Assembly: GCF_000423045.1 (NCBI RefSeq)
Contig: NZ_KE383972.1
Location: 16,615 to 80,614, forward strand
Source of the DNA: Christiangramia portivictoriae DSM 23547
GTDB lineage: Bacteria; Bacteroidota; Bacteroidia; Flavobacteriales; Flavobacteriaceae
Length of the DNA: 64,000 nucleotides
Reading direction: 5' to 3'
Below the pieces are notes generated by a model. It did no database searches. It saw only the letters and a program-made list of their open reading frames with translations, and was not told the origin of the DNA. Both the position numbers and the translations under genes were made by a program. Below, one piece after another: positions 1 through 9,626 of this stretch; within the stretch, counting starts at the first letter, position 1, and each line of letters starts with the position of its first letter.

Positions 1-1373
1 TTTATTTTATCAATCACATGACCGGCAATACTGCTTACCTGTCCCATATTGGATCCCCAAACCTGGAAGTTCAGATAATCGCCAACGGGATAGTCGGCAA
101 TATTCCAGTAAGAGTGCAGTTTAAGACTCCCATTTAGATGTATGGAGAAGTTAACAGCATATTCCAATTGCCCTGAAGATCTTAGCATTTTGATCATGAT
201 AAGCTCATGTCCCTTTAATTCGATAGTCCGAATATCCTCAAGGCTGGAGCTGTTCAACCGATCACATATTACCTTGGAATGATCGTAAATTCCATTGGAA
301 GTACTGGTCATCAGCGCAGCTGCAACTCTTTTCTCTCCCTCATAGTAATCTGCGGAAAATACTGCGCTGGCATTGGTAATGCCCATTAGATCCTCTGGAC
401 TGGAGATTCGCGCATTCTCTGTGCCGAACATGCCGGTTTCAGGAATTAGAGATGAAAGGTCTATTCCTTCCGCATTTTTTTGAACTGAATATTTCTGATG
501 GAATTTTTGCTGACTACTTTTCTGAAATTTATTGTAATTCGATTTGAGCCTTTTGAAGTTTCTTTCAGCAATTAAACCTGCTAGTTTTCCATTGCTTTCC
601 AATCCTCCTTTATTTGCCGAGCTTACATCTGTAGCGCTTTTAACATCGGCTACGTTATTCACCTTAATGGCAGAGTATGGATTGGCAGTCACATAGAAGA
701 TAGCATCATTGAAATCCTGGTCACAGGATGCATAGTCCCTTCTAATATCTTCAAAACCCAGATAGATTCTTTCGTTTTCCGGATCTGCCAGTAAAACGGC
801 GTGATGTCTTAATTCTTCCTGCTGCTCAGGATTAAATTGCGGATCTGAAAATACCTGCCATAATCCCCAGCCAACATTGGAACCGTTCCAGGCATTGGCC
901 AGCAATACCCAGCCAATTCCCGTACCAGCCTTGAAATCACCCAGTTTAACTTTGTTTCCTTCTCTTAACCCGCCACCGGAATTTTCCCTGGAAGCATTTG
1001 GAAAGATGATCGTGATATCACGATCTGTAGGTTTTGTACGTTCCTGGTCATTAACGTCGTAAGTGTAAAACCCCAGCACATTCTTATAACCAGCACCTTC
1101 TTTTACAAAACTTACCCAAACTGCAGCATCCTTTTCCAGCTCAATATTGGTATCATAACCGGCAGAAATGTAATGCGGATTAAAATCTGGAACCGGGTAA
1201 CTTTCCGGTAGGGCGGCATCTATCATTGCCATACTTTCAGCAGAGATATAATCGTCTACCGGCTCCAGATAATCTGGTACTCCCTGGCCATCATAGCCAC
1301 CAAGATATTGGTACTGCTGTGCAGCAACCTGTTGTATTAAGATGAGACAAAAAAAATGTAGTAGTGTTTTCAT
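1..1373 (-). CDS. DUF4114-type secreted protein (3' end outside window)
   Basis: An open frame starts at the ATG at 1373 and runs off the left edge, giving at least 457 residues. Residues 1-19 form a signal peptide (hydrophobic LLHFFCLILI, then VAAQ), so the protein is exported. Around residues 155-235 the frame carries the features I associate with DUF4114: a GWVLLANAWNG-like strand, then GFEDIRRD and a DQDFNDAIFYV acidic motif likely to bind calcium. The rest is low in recognisable motifs. In Bacteroidota such proteins are usually cell-surface or secreted and of unknown role; the family call is from memory of the motif. It is a separate unit from the sugar nucleotidyltransferase to its right. 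Confidence 0.75.
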   Translation of the reverse strand, partial: MKTLLHFFCLILIQQVAAQQYQYLGGYDGQGVPDYLEPVDDYISAESMAMIDAALPESYPVPDFNPHYISAGYDTNIELEKDAAVWVSFVKEGAGYKNVLGFYTYDVNDQERTKPTDRDITIIFPNASRENSGGGLREGNKVKLGDFKAGTGIGWVLLANAWNGSNVGWGLWQVFSDPQFNPEQQEELRHHAVLLADPENERIYLGFEDIRRDYASCDQDFNDAIFYVTANPYSAIKVNNVADVKSATDVSSANKGGLESNGKLAGLIAERNFKRLKSNYNKFQKSSQQKFHQKYSVQKNAEGIDLSSLIPETGMFGTENARISSPEDLMGITNASAVFSADYYEGEKRVAAALMTSTSNGIYDHSKVICDRLNSSSLEDIRTIELKGHELIMIKMLRSSGQLEYAVNFSIHLNGSLKLHSYWNIADYPVGDYLNFQVWGSNMGQVSSIAGHVIDKI

Positions 1374-1420
1374 AACCTGGGAGTAAAATTAATTCTTGCT
1401 TTCGCTCTTTCAGTACTTTT

Positions 1421-1445
1421 TCGCTTGCTGTAGACGTGCAAGCGA
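1421..1445. other. 8-bp inverted repeat between two minus-strand genes
   Basis: TCGCTTGC (1421-1428) and GCAAGCGA (1438-1445) are perfect reverse complements around a 9-base loop. It lies downstream of the guanylyltransferase stop and could end that transcript, but no T-run follows on the minus strand, so a terminator role is only possible. Confidence 0.35.
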
Positions 1446-1475
1446 TAAAATTGCATTTAGTGTCGTTGAACTGTT

Positions 1476-2555
1476 TTAGGCAAAATGAACCCCATAGCGC
1501 TCTATAACCTCGTTCCGTATATTTTTGATCTCCTGTTCTTTTTCCTTCGGAACGATTAGCAACACTTCATCATTTTCGAGGATCATATAATCCTTTAGTC
1601 CATCGACCAGCACCACCTTATTGCTTTCAGTCCTAACGATATTTCCTGTAGCTTCCACCGGAATGAATCTTGAATTCACCACTGTATTGGAGGTAGCGTC
1701 CCCTGGAAGTTCATCTTCCAATGAACACCAGGTCCCAAGATCGTTCCATGAAAAAGAAGCAGGAATCACCATTACTTCTTCTGAATTTTCAATGATCGCA
1801 TAATCGATACTTATATTTTCTGCATACTGGTAATGGGTATTCAGAAAATTTGTTTCATGTGCTTCATTATAAAATTCCTGACCTGTTTGAAATAATCTGA
1901 ACATTTCCGGGAGCAATTTTTCAAACTTATGCAGGATTGTTCGAGCCTTCCAAACGAATATCCCACTGTTCCATAAATAGTTCCCCTGATTTAGAAAACT
2001 TTGCGCAGTCTGGAAATCTGGTTTTTCTGTAAATCGGTGTACTTCATATACCTCGGCTGTTCTCTTATGATCATATTGTATGTAACCATATCCGGTATTG
2101 GGAAAATGTGGTTTGATCCCAAAAGTGATAAGTCGCTCTCCTTTTTCGGCTTGCTCAAAGGCCATTTTCATATCACTTTCAAAAATATCTTCTTCCTGGA
2201 TCCAGTGATCACTTGGCGCCACCAGCATCCTGGCTTCAGGATCCATCTTATGAATTTTCATGGCGGCCAGTAAAATGCAGGGTGCTGTATTTCTCATGAC
2301 TGGTTCAAGTACCACCTGCGTAGCAGCAATTTGTGGTAATTGCACCATGACGATGTCTTTGTAGATCGCATTGGTAAGAACAAGTATGTTTTCAGCCGGA
2401 ATGAATCGGTTCAAACGATCAAATGTATTCTGTATAAGCGTTTTTCCACTGCCCAGAATATCCTGAAATTGCTTAGGATTGCTTTGTTTGGATACTGGCC
2501 AGAATCTGCTGCCAACTCCACCTGCCATGATTACTGCGTAGTTATGATTTTTCAT
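1476..2555 (-). CDS. manC: mannose-1-phosphate guanylyltransferase
   Basis: Cytosolic enzyme that makes GDP-mannose and pyrophosphate from mannose-1-phosphate and GTP, feeding polysaccharide, glycan and GDP-fucose synthesis. The nucleotide-binding signature GGVGSRFWP lies at residues 12-20 and PKQF at 27-30; VAPSDHWI and the FTEKPD segment are also typical. At 359 residues it is the single-domain form and lacks the C-terminal cupin isomerase domain found in ~470-residue bifunctional versions. Stop and start are clear, with ~100-bp gaps on both sides, so it seems to be its own transcription unit. The family assignment is secure; the symbol manC is by function. Confidence 0.93.
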   Translation of the reverse strand: MKNHNYAVIMAGGVGSRFWPVSKQSNPKQFQDILGSGKTLIQNTFDRLNRFIPAENILVLTNAIYKDIVMVQLPQIAATQVVLEPVMRNTAPCILLAAMKIHKMDPEARMLVAPSDHWIQEEDIFESDMKMAFEQAEKGERLITFGIKPHFPNTGYGYIQYDHKRTAEVYEVHRFTEKPDFQTAQSFLNQGNYLWNSGIFVWKARTILHKFEKLLPEMFRLFQTGQEFYNEAHETNFLNTHYQYAENISIDYAIIENSEEVMVIPASFSWNDLGTWCSLEDELPGDATSNTVVNSRFIPVEATGNIVRTESNKVVLVDGLKDYMILENDEVLLIVPKEKEQEIKNIRNEVIERYGVHFA

Positions 2556-2681
2556 CGCTTATGTGTTTAGATGTTAGGTACTTGTTTGATGTAAAGATAC
2601 CGGCATCTTGCGATGTATGTGGGAATATTCGTCTAAGCAGAATCTAGTAGCGACGAATGGAAACTATGTAAGGATAAGTCG

Positions 2682-3401
2682 TTAAAGCAGGTTCAGTCTT
2701 TTCATGAGTTCCGGGCGATTACTGCGGCTAACCGGTACCACATCTTTTTCAATGAGTACGCTATTATCTTCTATATCAATAATATGTTTGGTATTGATCA
2801 CGTAAGACCGGTGAATTTTAAGAAACAGGTCATCAGGTAATTTATTCTCGATTTTTTTAAGGGTAGAGTGTACCGTGTAGTTTTTTTCGAAGGTTTTGAT
2901 CTGTATATAATCACCTTTAGCCTCTATCAGGTAAATACTCGGAATGTCGATCTTAATGAGTCTGCGATCAATATTTACGTATAGATCATTTTCAGTTTTA
3001 TTAATGTCCGAATTCTTTTCGCCAGGAACTTCCGCAGAGACTTTCGAGAGTTTTGCGTTTTCAGCTTTTTGTACTGCTTTCTTAAAGCGTTCCGGAGTAA
3101 TAGGTTTTACCATATAATCCACGATACAATCATATTCAAAAGCTTCTATGGCAAAGCTTCTGTCTGAAGTGGTAAGTATGACATTTGGCGGATTTTTTAA
3201 TGTTTGAATAAAGTCAAAACCGGTAAACTCAGGCATGTGGATGTCGAGAAAGATAAGATCCACTTCATGTTGGTTCAGATATTTGATCGCTTGCAGGGCA
3301 TTGCTGAAATCACCAACGAGCTGCAGTTCTTTATGAGTATCAATAAGCTGACTTATGATCATTCTGGCCGTAGCCTCATCATCAATAACTAAACATTTCA
3401 T
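2682..3401 (-). CDS. LytTR-family response regulator
   Basis: 239-residue two-domain regulator. The receiver domain (about 1-118) has the acidic pair D7-D8, the phospho-acceptor D53 in FLDIHMPEF and the conserved K99-P100. The C-terminal half (about 140-239) is a LytTR DNA-binding domain with the typical EAKGDYIQI and IHRSYVIN segments. It is the last gene of the overlapping minus-strand set 9213 to 2682 and lies 11 bp after the Hpt gene. It is therefore the likely transcriptional output of a phosphorelay that begins with the kinases upstream. Its target genes cannot be told from the window. Confidence 0.92.
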   Translation of the reverse strand: MKCLVIDDEATARMIISQLIDTHKELQLVGDFSNALQAIKYLNQHEVDLIFLDIHMPEFTGFDFIQTLKNPPNVILTTSDRSFAIEAFEYDCIVDYMVKPITPERFKKAVQKAENAKLSKVSAEVPGEKNSDINKTENDLYVNIDRRLIKIDIPSIYLIEAKGDYIQIKTFEKNYTVHSTLKKIENKLPDDLFLKIHRSYVINTKHIIDIEDNSVLIEKDVVPVSRSNRPELMKRLNLL

Positions 3402-3412
3402 GAATTGGTAGT

Positions 3413-3733
3413 TTAAGACTTAGTAATGAAATCGCGCATATTCTGAAGGATCTCGGTGAAGCGTTGGTGCTTACCGGGATCATTCTCACGGAGCTCTTCT
3501 TCATAGATTTCCGCAAAGCGATAACTTTCTTCAAGGCCTAAAATACTAATTTTGTGTTTAAGTTTATGAACATTTGAAGCAGCTTCCACAAAATTATCCT
3601 GTTTAATATTCTCGTGGTAGACAGCTTCTTCCTCTGGAAATTCCTTTTTAACGACGGCAAGGAGTTTGTTTTCAAATTCTTTATCGCCGCCTGATAGTTG
3701 GTGCAGGTAGTTTAGGTTTGGTTGTTCTTTCAT
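3413..3733 (-). CDS. Hpt-domain phosphotransfer protein
   Basis: 106-residue all-helical protein with H56 in the sequence VHKLKHKIS, matching the HKLKG-type phosphotransfer site of Hpt domains. It has no other domain and no signal peptide. Its start overlaps the stop of the kinase before it by 4 bp, and the LytTR regulator follows 11 bp later. This order suggests it passes phosphate from one or both kinases to a receiver. The missing glycine after the lysine is a small deviation from the common motif. Confidence 0.85.
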   Translation of the reverse strand: MKEQPNLNYLHQLSGGDKEFENKLLAVVKKEFPEEEAVYHENIKQDNFVEAASNVHKLKHKISILGLEESYRFAEIYEEELRENDPGKHQRFTEILQNMRDFITKS

Positions 3734-4764
3734 TTGGGTAAGGTAAAATAAAAACTGGTGCCCAGGTTTTCCTCGCTCTCAAGGCTAATCTGGCCTCCAT
3801 AGAAATCCACTACTTTTTTGGCAATGGAAAGTCCGATCCCGGTAGAATTATGGTTTGTATCGATCTTTTCAAAAATCTTAAAAATCTTATGGTGATGCCG
3901 TTGCGGTATTCCTTTTCCTGTATCCTTCACTTCGAATTTCCAAAAATCTCCGGCTTCCTTAGCATTTATTTCTATCTTACCTTCTTTTTCAATGCTCTTG
4001 ACAGCGTTATGAATAATATTCTCGAATAACTGTTGTATTCTGAACTTATCTGCTTTGACCACTGGAAGTTCTTCTGAAATTTTTACCTGAATACCATCAG
4101 GGATCACTAGTAGCTCAACAATTTCCTGTACCAGGTATCTGGTATCCACCTCGTACTTGCTATGGTCTGCCATTTCGATTGTGGAATAGTTCAGAATTCC
4201 TTCAATAAGCGCGTCCATTTTTTCAACGTTCTTCAGGATCATATCAAAATGTTCTTTCCCTTCTTCGCTCAAACTATCATAATTGTCTGTTTTAATCCAG
4301 GAAATTAACGTGTTAACACTTCTAAGAGGAGACTTGAGATCATGAGATATCATATGAGCATAATCTGTAAGTACCTGGTTTTTGTTTTCAAGATTTTTTA
4401 ATAGCTGCTCCTGTTTTCTGGCAGCTTTTTGCAGTTCTTCACTCTGCTCACGTATATGCTCCGCGAGGTCTTTTATCTCGAATTCGCCGTTCGCTTTCTT
4501 GAATTCCTTCAAATTTAAAGCCTGGATAGCGGTAGTGATACTATCAAGAATGTCTTTTTGATACATCACATCTGTACGAAGTTGCTGGTTTGCTTCAAAA
4601 AGTTCATCAGAGCTTATACGCATTGCCCGCTGCAGCATATTGAACTGCTCTTCTTTATCATTGTACGAATCATCAATAGCAGTTAGAAAGGCCTTCATTT
4701 TAGGGTCTTCCAGGGCCTTTTTGTCCAGGTACCTGTTTACCTGGCGTTGCAACAAACTATTCAT
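3730..4764 (-). CDS. soluble sensor histidine kinase with N-terminal coiled coil
   Basis: 344 residues, no membrane segment. Residues ~30-130 are rich in heptad-like helix (DELFEANQQLRTDV, EEQLKNLENKNQ-type runs). The DHp motif YAHMISHDLKSPLR places the phospho-histidine at H141, and the ATPase domain shows the N box (NIIHNAVKSI), G1 box (VKDTGKGIP) and G2 box (TGIGLSIAKK). It has no PAS, GAF or HAMP sensor of its own, so the signal probably comes from a partner. The FIST gene overlaps it by 4 bp and is the obvious candidate; FIST(NosP)-kinase pairs are known from NO signalling. Confidence 0.9.
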   Translation of the reverse strand: MNSLLQRQVNRYLDKKALEDPKMKAFLTAIDDSYNDKEEQFNMLQRAMRISSDELFEANQQLRTDVMYQKDILDSITTAIQALNLKEFKKANGEFEIKDLAEHIREQSEELQKAARKQEQLLKNLENKNQVLTDYAHMISHDLKSPLRSVNTLISWIKTDNYDSLSEEGKEHFDMILKNVEKMDALIEGILNYSTIEMADHSKYEVDTRYLVQEIVELLVIPDGIQVKISEELPVVKADKFRIQQLFENIIHNAVKSIEKEGKIEINAKEAGDFWKFEVKDTGKGIPQRHHHKIFKIFEKIDTNHNSTGIGLSIAKKVVDFYGGQISLESEENLGTSFYFTLPK

Positions 4765-5888
4765 TCGCTTAGTAGGGTTAGAGTCATGGTTTGATTATGT
4801 AGGGAACCGAGGCTTTCGCCATAGAATGGTGCGATTTCACCGTAAGAATAGAAGCCACCAACAGTGACATCCTTACCTATGACGTTGATAACTTCTTCGA
4901 TCTCTTCTTCTGCGCGCTGGCTTAAAACAAGTTTACGACCTATACAGCTCACAAGAATAGCCAGTTCGGGGGACTTTTTCCTGTCTTGATTGGCTAGCGC
5001 TGCGGCTTCCTGAGCTCCGTTCAGCAGGGCATCAGCAGAGGCCATCATCAATTGAACCCTGGAACCCTGAGGCACATCACCGGCCAGGATCATGGAATTA
5101 TTCTCCCGGTTAATGTTTAAAATCGTGCGTACTACCGGATGTTTTTTACCTTCTTCCCGAACGTAGAGAGGATAGAAGAGAGAAGACTGAGGTAGCTCGG
5201 CAGACTTTTCTCCCAGATATTTTGAATACAGATCAAGGGCAGGTTGTCCATCCAGTTCAAACAGGATGTTCTTTTCAGATCTTGTAATAAGTCTTTCCGG
5301 ACCAAATGGGATCCATCCACCCACACTGGCAAATGAAACTTCAAGGTTATCACCGTAAAATCCAATGGCGACCACTTCTCCTTCTTTCGCGGCGTTTAAA
5401 CCCGCCAGCGTTTTTTCGAAACGAGGACCATCACCACACATCCCGCCTGTAACACAAAATTGTTTACTTTCTTCATGTTCCAGACCACGCAGGAGGTCGC
5501 TGCCGTTTATAAAACTTCCTTCAGAAATAACAAAAACATGGCGAAGGTTATTTTGATCCAGGCTGGAGATAAGATGTTTGCCTAGCGCCACACCATCCAT
5601 GTTAAACTCATGGATGTTTGCAGTTTTTATATTGAAATGTGATTTTTTTAGATCTATAAAAGTGGCAACTGCTTCATTCTCACTAATTCTGTCACCAAGG
5701 ATTTCTCCGGCCGCAGTTCCAAAAACAAGGTTGTTATAAGGAAACTGTATTTTACAATCTTCGATAAAAGCTGACTCCTCAAGAAGATGCCTATCACCAA
5801 AAATCAGCACGATGGGATTTACTAGCTCTGAGGGTTCTTTCCTGAATTTCCAGACTCCGGCTTCATATTTTGCCTGTACTACTTTCAT
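4761..5888 (-). CDS. FIST-domain (NosP-like) sensor protein
   Basis: 375-residue soluble protein with FIST_N and FIST_C character: LIFGDRHLLEESA, the central GGMCGDGPRFEKTLAG segment, and C-terminal AILVSCIGRKLVLSQR and GGFYSYGEIAPF, a very typical FIST_C ending. FIST proteins with haem are known as NosP nitric-oxide sensors that control a co-encoded kinase. Here it sits between two kinases with 4-bp overlaps on both sides. Whether this member binds haem cannot be read from sequence alone. Confidence 0.88.
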   Translation of the reverse strand: MKVVQAKYEAGVWKFRKEPSELVNPIVLIFGDRHLLEESAFIEDCKIQFPYNNLVFGTAAGEILGDRISENEAVATFIDLKKSHFNIKTANIHEFNMDGVALGKHLISSLDQNNLRHVFVISEGSFINGSDLLRGLEHEESKQFCVTGGMCGDGPRFEKTLAGLNAAKEGEVVAIGFYGDNLEVSFASVGGWIPFGPERLITRSEKNILFELDGQPALDLYSKYLGEKSAELPQSSLFYPLYVREEGKKHPVVRTILNINRENNSMILAGDVPQGSRVQLMMASADALLNGAQEAAALANQDRKKSPELAILVSCIGRKLVLSQRAEEEIEEVINVIGKDVTVGGFYSYGEIAPFYGESLGSLHNQTMTLTLLSE

Positions 5889-8257
5889 GATGACTTTTTA
5901 ATACTGAAATTGAACGTGGTACCAACTCCTGGAGTGCTTTCCAGCCAGACCCTGCCTTTATAAAGATCAATGATCTTGCGTACGATACTCAGGCCAATGC
6001 CGGTTGATTTTTTATGGTCTGATGCGGTATTAAAGATCTGGAAAATCCGGTCATGCTGATCTTCCGGAATACCTATTCCATTATCTTTTACTGAAAATAT
6101 ATATTCTCTGGAATTTTCTTCAACATCAACTTCAACGATTCCCTTTTCTTTGTCTATATAGTTTACAGCATTTGAAATAATATTCTGAAACAATTGCTGG
6201 ATCCTGGTAGTATCTGCATTAATAACCGGTAACTTATTTTTGATGGTTATCTTGATATGCTCAGGAATATAAATCATCGCAATGATGTCTTCCACCAGAG
6301 CCTGAACATCCACAACTTCCACGCTGGCAGAGCTGCGATCTATACTGGAATATTTCAGAATGTTTTCGATAAGGTGGTCCATCTTCTCTATCTTATCCTG
6401 CATAAGATCAAGATTTACCAGGCTGTCTTTTCCCAGCTGGTGCTTGAAATCTTCCCTGGTCCAGCTAAGAAGCGCTGAAATATTCCGTAGAGGTGATTTT
6501 AAATCATGGGAAACAATATGTGCGTAATCGTTTAATTCCTGGTTTTGGGTTTCAAGGTCTTTGAGTAGCTCAACCTGTTTGTCTTCGAGGTTTTTACGAT
6601 CTGTGATATCCAGATGGATCACAATAGATCCTACCATTTCACCTTTCATATTGTAGTTGGGAGTACCACTTATGATCCAGGTACGTTCTTCTCCCTGTTT
6701 ATTTATGATATTTACTTCATAGCTGTTGGAAATACTGGTTTCCCGGATATCTGAATCGCTTCCAAATTGAGCTTTGGACTCTTCAGTTAAAAGTAGTTCT
6801 CCAGGATTTTTACCTAATAGTTCCTTTTCGGTATAGCCGCTTATATTCTGAAAGCTCTGGTTGGCCATTAGAACCTTGTCTTCAGTGTCCACTTCAACCA
6901 GACCAAGATTCATATTAGCGATGATATTACTGTATTTATCTTTCTGAGCTTTAAGGGATTCTTTATAGCGTTTTCTAATGGTAATATCATCATAGCTCCA
7001 TAAATGACCTTTATATACACCATCACTGAAAATAGGGATATAGCTACGCTCCAGGTAGCGTCCATCAGCCATGGCCAGCTCTTCACCAATAACTGTTTTA
7101 CGATCTCTAACTCGCATTTCCACATGTTTTACAAACTTCTCAGGTTCTGCAAACAGATTTTTGGACTGTTCAGCAGCACTGGAACAATCGGCACCAGTTA
7201 GAGCTGCAGGAGGAGCTGGGATTTCGAACAGATCGCAAAATCGTTGATTGGTAAGACTTATTTTTCTATTCTCATCTTCCAGTAAGACCGCACTCTGCAT
7301 GTTCATGATAAGCGTGGACATTCTATTTTCAGACTGCTTCAGTTTATTGCTGGCTTCCTTACGCTCTGTAATGTCTTCCAAGGTGGCTACCAGGTATTCG
7401 GTATCACCATTTTCATCTGGTACGGCTGTTACGGTAGTATTTGCCCAAAGCAGAGAGCCATTTTTTCTGAAATAGCGTTTTTCGATCTGGTATGTGTTGA
7501 TTTCACCGGCGAAAAGTTTTTTTCTCAATTCCAGTGTTTCTTCACGATGGTCTGGATGGGTGATCTGGCCTACATCGATCTTCTCAAATTCTTCAGGCGT
7601 GTATCCAAACATCCTGCTCATTGCCGAATTGACCATTAATAGTCCACCATCAATCGACCTGGACAGCGAAACACCAATGGGGGAATTTCCGAAGATGATG
7701 TCCAGCTGTCTCTTTTGATGCTGCATTTGTCGCTTGATAGCGGTTTCCTGGGTGATATCCCTGGCAATACCTTGCGCAGCAATTGGTTCACCTTTAGTAT
7801 TGTAAATGATGCTGGCATTGATCTGGACGATCTTTTCTTCACCCTTTTTAGTCATGATGACCGCACGATAATTGTTAAACTTGCCGTGGATAGTAAGTTC
7901 TCGAAAGGCTTCGAATGTATATTCTTTGTACTGGTCCTTTACAAGCCCAATCAGGTTCACCGCCTCTTCATCTGGATCAAAACCAAGAAGATCCTTGGCT
8001 GCCTGGTTCATTCTAATCACATCGCCTGAAAGTTCCATGACGATAAAGGCATCGATCAAAGTTTCAAAAACACCCTCGAGCTCAGATGTTTTCCTATTCA
8101 GTGTTTCCTCGAGTCGTAAATTAGATTGCCGTAAGGCTTCAGAAACATTATAGAGCTCCAGAGATTTCTGCTCCAATATGGCTTCAGCGGCCTTTCGGGC
8201 AGCTCTTTCGCGCATGAGGGCACGCTCCAGGATTTCAACGTTTTTAACTGACTGCAT
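5885..8257 (-). CDS. multi-PAS hybrid-free histidine kinase
   Basis: 790 residues, cytosolic. After an N-terminal coiled coil (to ~65) come four PAS-type modules, starting roughly at residues 66 (GVFETLIDAFIVM), 185 (LDIIFGNSPIGVS), 310 (MSTLIMNMQSAVL) and 440 (KYSNIIANMNLGL). The DHp motif DYAHIVSHDLKSPLR follows near residue 575, then an ATPase domain with NIISNAVNYI, VKDNGIGIP and TGIGLSIVRK. There is no receiver domain. It overlaps the H-NOX gene upstream by 14 bp and the FIST gene by 4 bp, so it is probably the H-NOX-associated kinase of this operon. Confidence 0.9.
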   Translation of the reverse strand: MQSVKNVEILERALMRERAARKAAEAILEQKSLELYNVSEALRQSNLRLEETLNRKTSELEGVFETLIDAFIVMELSGDVIRMNQAAKDLLGFDPDEEAVNLIGLVKDQYKEYTFEAFRELTIHGKFNNYRAVIMTKKGEEKIVQINASIIYNTKGEPIAAQGIARDITQETAIKRQMQHQKRQLDIIFGNSPIGVSLSRSIDGGLLMVNSAMSRMFGYTPEEFEKIDVGQITHPDHREETLELRKKLFAGEINTYQIEKRYFRKNGSLLWANTTVTAVPDENGDTEYLVATLEDITERKEASNKLKQSENRMSTLIMNMQSAVLLEDENRKISLTNQRFCDLFEIPAPPAALTGADCSSAAEQSKNLFAEPEKFVKHVEMRVRDRKTVIGEELAMADGRYLERSYIPIFSDGVYKGHLWSYDDITIRKRYKESLKAQKDKYSNIIANMNLGLVEVDTEDKVLMANQSFQNISGYTEKELLGKNPGELLLTEESKAQFGSDSDIRETSISNSYEVNIINKQGEERTWIISGTPNYNMKGEMVGSIVIHLDITDRKNLEDKQVELLKDLETQNQELNDYAHIVSHDLKSPLRNISALLSWTREDFKHQLGKDSLVNLDLMQDKIEKMDHLIENILKYSSIDRSSASVEVVDVQALVEDIIAMIYIPEHIKITIKNKLPVINADTTRIQQLFQNIISNAVNYIDKEKGIVEVDVEENSREYIFSVKDNGIGIPEDQHDRIFQIFNTASDHKKSTGIGLSIVRKIIDLYKGRVWLESTPGVGTTFNFSIKKSS

Positions 8258-8798
8258 ATCCCGCTTTGTGGATTTTAAATCTTACCTGGGTACCATCCTC
8301 CTGGACTTTTTCCAGATTTATCCGGGAATTTTCGTGGTAATGTTCGAAAGTTTTTTCCATAAGAGCTTTCGCAAACATATACATCGATCTATCTGAATAA
8401 TACATCATTTCGAGTGAATGCTCATCCTGATGTATGATCCGAAAAGTAGGCAACTCAGCTCCGGGATATAATTTTCTAACCTCTACATGAATATGATTTT
8501 CAATAGATGCAAGCATTTCCAGGGGGCCGCTGTACAGGTTGAAAATGTTTTTATGATTCTTTTCCAGCATCGCGAAAAAAGTTTTTCCGTAGGCGTATAA
8601 AAGCTCATCAACACTCAGTTTCGTTTTTTCTGAAAGCTTTACAATGAGACTTTGCATTTCTATAAAATCATAGGTCCCAACTGAAGTATAAATTCCTCCT
8701 GAAGCCAGGTTGGATTCATTGATGATTTCATCCAGAACTTCAAAGCCAAACTCTCTTTCGACCATTTCCAGAAATTCAGTAAAAACAATTCCTTTCAT
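8244..8798 (-). CDS. H-NOX haem-binding NO sensor
   Basis: 184-residue H-NOX (HNOB) protein. The haem ligand is H102 (IENHIHVEV), with P117 after YPGAEL and the haem-propionate motif YxSxR at Y133, S135 and R137. The N-terminal start MKGIVFTEFLEMVE is also typical. Stand-alone H-NOX proteins bind NO on ferrous haem and change the activity of a co-encoded kinase or cyclase. The overlapping PAS kinase downstream is the expected partner, and the receiver gene ends only 1 bp before this start. All diagnostic residues are in place, so the call is firm. Confidence 0.93.
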   Translation of the reverse strand: MKGIVFTEFLEMVEREFGFEVLDEIINESNLASGGIYTSVGTYDFIEMQSLIVKLSEKTKLSVDELLYAYGKTFFAMLEKNHKNIFNLYSGPLEMLASIENHIHVEVRKLYPGAELPTFRIIHQDEHSLEMMYYSDRSMYMFAKALMEKTFEHYHENSRINLEKVQEDGTQVRFKIHKAGYAVS

Positions 8799-8799
8799 A

Positions 8800-9213
8800 T
8801 TATACTTTAATTAGTTCATTAATGCTCCAGTAATCCAGTACACTTTTTAACTTATAAACATAGTCATCATACTTCAAGGGCTTGATGATATAACCCGCGA
8901 TTCCAATATTAAAACATTCCAGTAGGTCCTTCCTGTTATTTGAAGTCGTTAAAATCACAGTAGGAATATATTTTAGCGTTTCGTCCTGTTTTAAGATACT
9001 AAGAAATTCGATACCATTCATTTTAGGCATATTCAAGTCCAGCAGAATGATCTCGGGTAAACGATCCTTTTGTTTCAAAAACTCCAATGCCTCTTCACCA
9101 TCTCTGGCATTATGAACCACATGCTTTAATTCTACTGAATTCAGAGTGCGGTTGAGTTTCATCACCTCAATTTCATCATCTTCGATAAAAAGGATATTTA
9201 ACTTACGTTTCAT
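8800..9213 (-). CDS. single-domain response regulator (CheY/Rcp1-like)
   Basis: 137-residue receiver with no output domain. The acidic cluster EDDEIE near the N-terminus, the phospho-acceptor in LLDLNMPKMNG and the conserved TTS and KPLKYDD segments are all present. It is the first gene of the operon that runs to 2682 and ends 1 bp before the H-NOX start. It may act as an intermediate or phosphate sink for the two kinases. The Rcp1-like long first helix (VMKLNRTLNS) resembles receivers paired with phytochrome-type kinases, but no such kinase is here. Confidence 0.88.
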   Translation of the reverse strand: MKRKLNILFIEDDEIEVMKLNRTLNSVELKHVVHNARDGEEALEFLKQKDRLPEIILLDLNMPKMNGIEFLSILKQDETLKYIPTVILTTSNNRKDLLECFNIGIAGYIIKPLKYDDYVYKLKSVLDYWSINELIKV

Positions 9214-9626
9214 AGGGAATTAGTTTAGACAATCAAAGATGACATAATAGTTGAGTATTACGTCCTTAATTCGATTAAGCATGCGTTAGCTTCGCTCAAC
9301 TACATTTAAGTGTAGACCAATAGACCTAATTCGAAAAAAGCCGGTCGAAATACCTATTCCACGCTGATTGTTATAGGAACGTCGTCAGCATACCTGTATA
9401 ACGAAGATTACGGTTCCCCCGATTGCACCATTTTGATAATTAAATGTATGGAACTTGAAATTATGCTTGTTCCATCTTCTGATTACTGAAAAACGCTCTA
9501 AAGTTACATGTAATATAGAAAGATTTTTCTTACTCTATTTTTAGATTCATCAAATTTATCAATTGAAATGTATAATTATTTACTGTTTAACGACCTATTG
9601 CGTATATTTCAGTTTAAATCTAGGGC
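9214..9626. other. 413-bp divergent intergenic region
   Basis: Lies between the start of the minus-strand NO-sensing operon and the plus-strand receiver/HEAT/GT2 genes, so it should hold both promoters. I see no clear TTTG-N~19-TAnnTTTG pair on either strand, no strong hairpin and no short gene. TATATTTC at about 9604-9611 is only a weak match to a -7 box for the plus-strand genes. Confidence 0.5.

Noticed and set aside
877..1062. Plus-strand 61-codon frame near the left edge
   Set aside because: Antisense to the well-supported DUF4114 frame, with no independent support.
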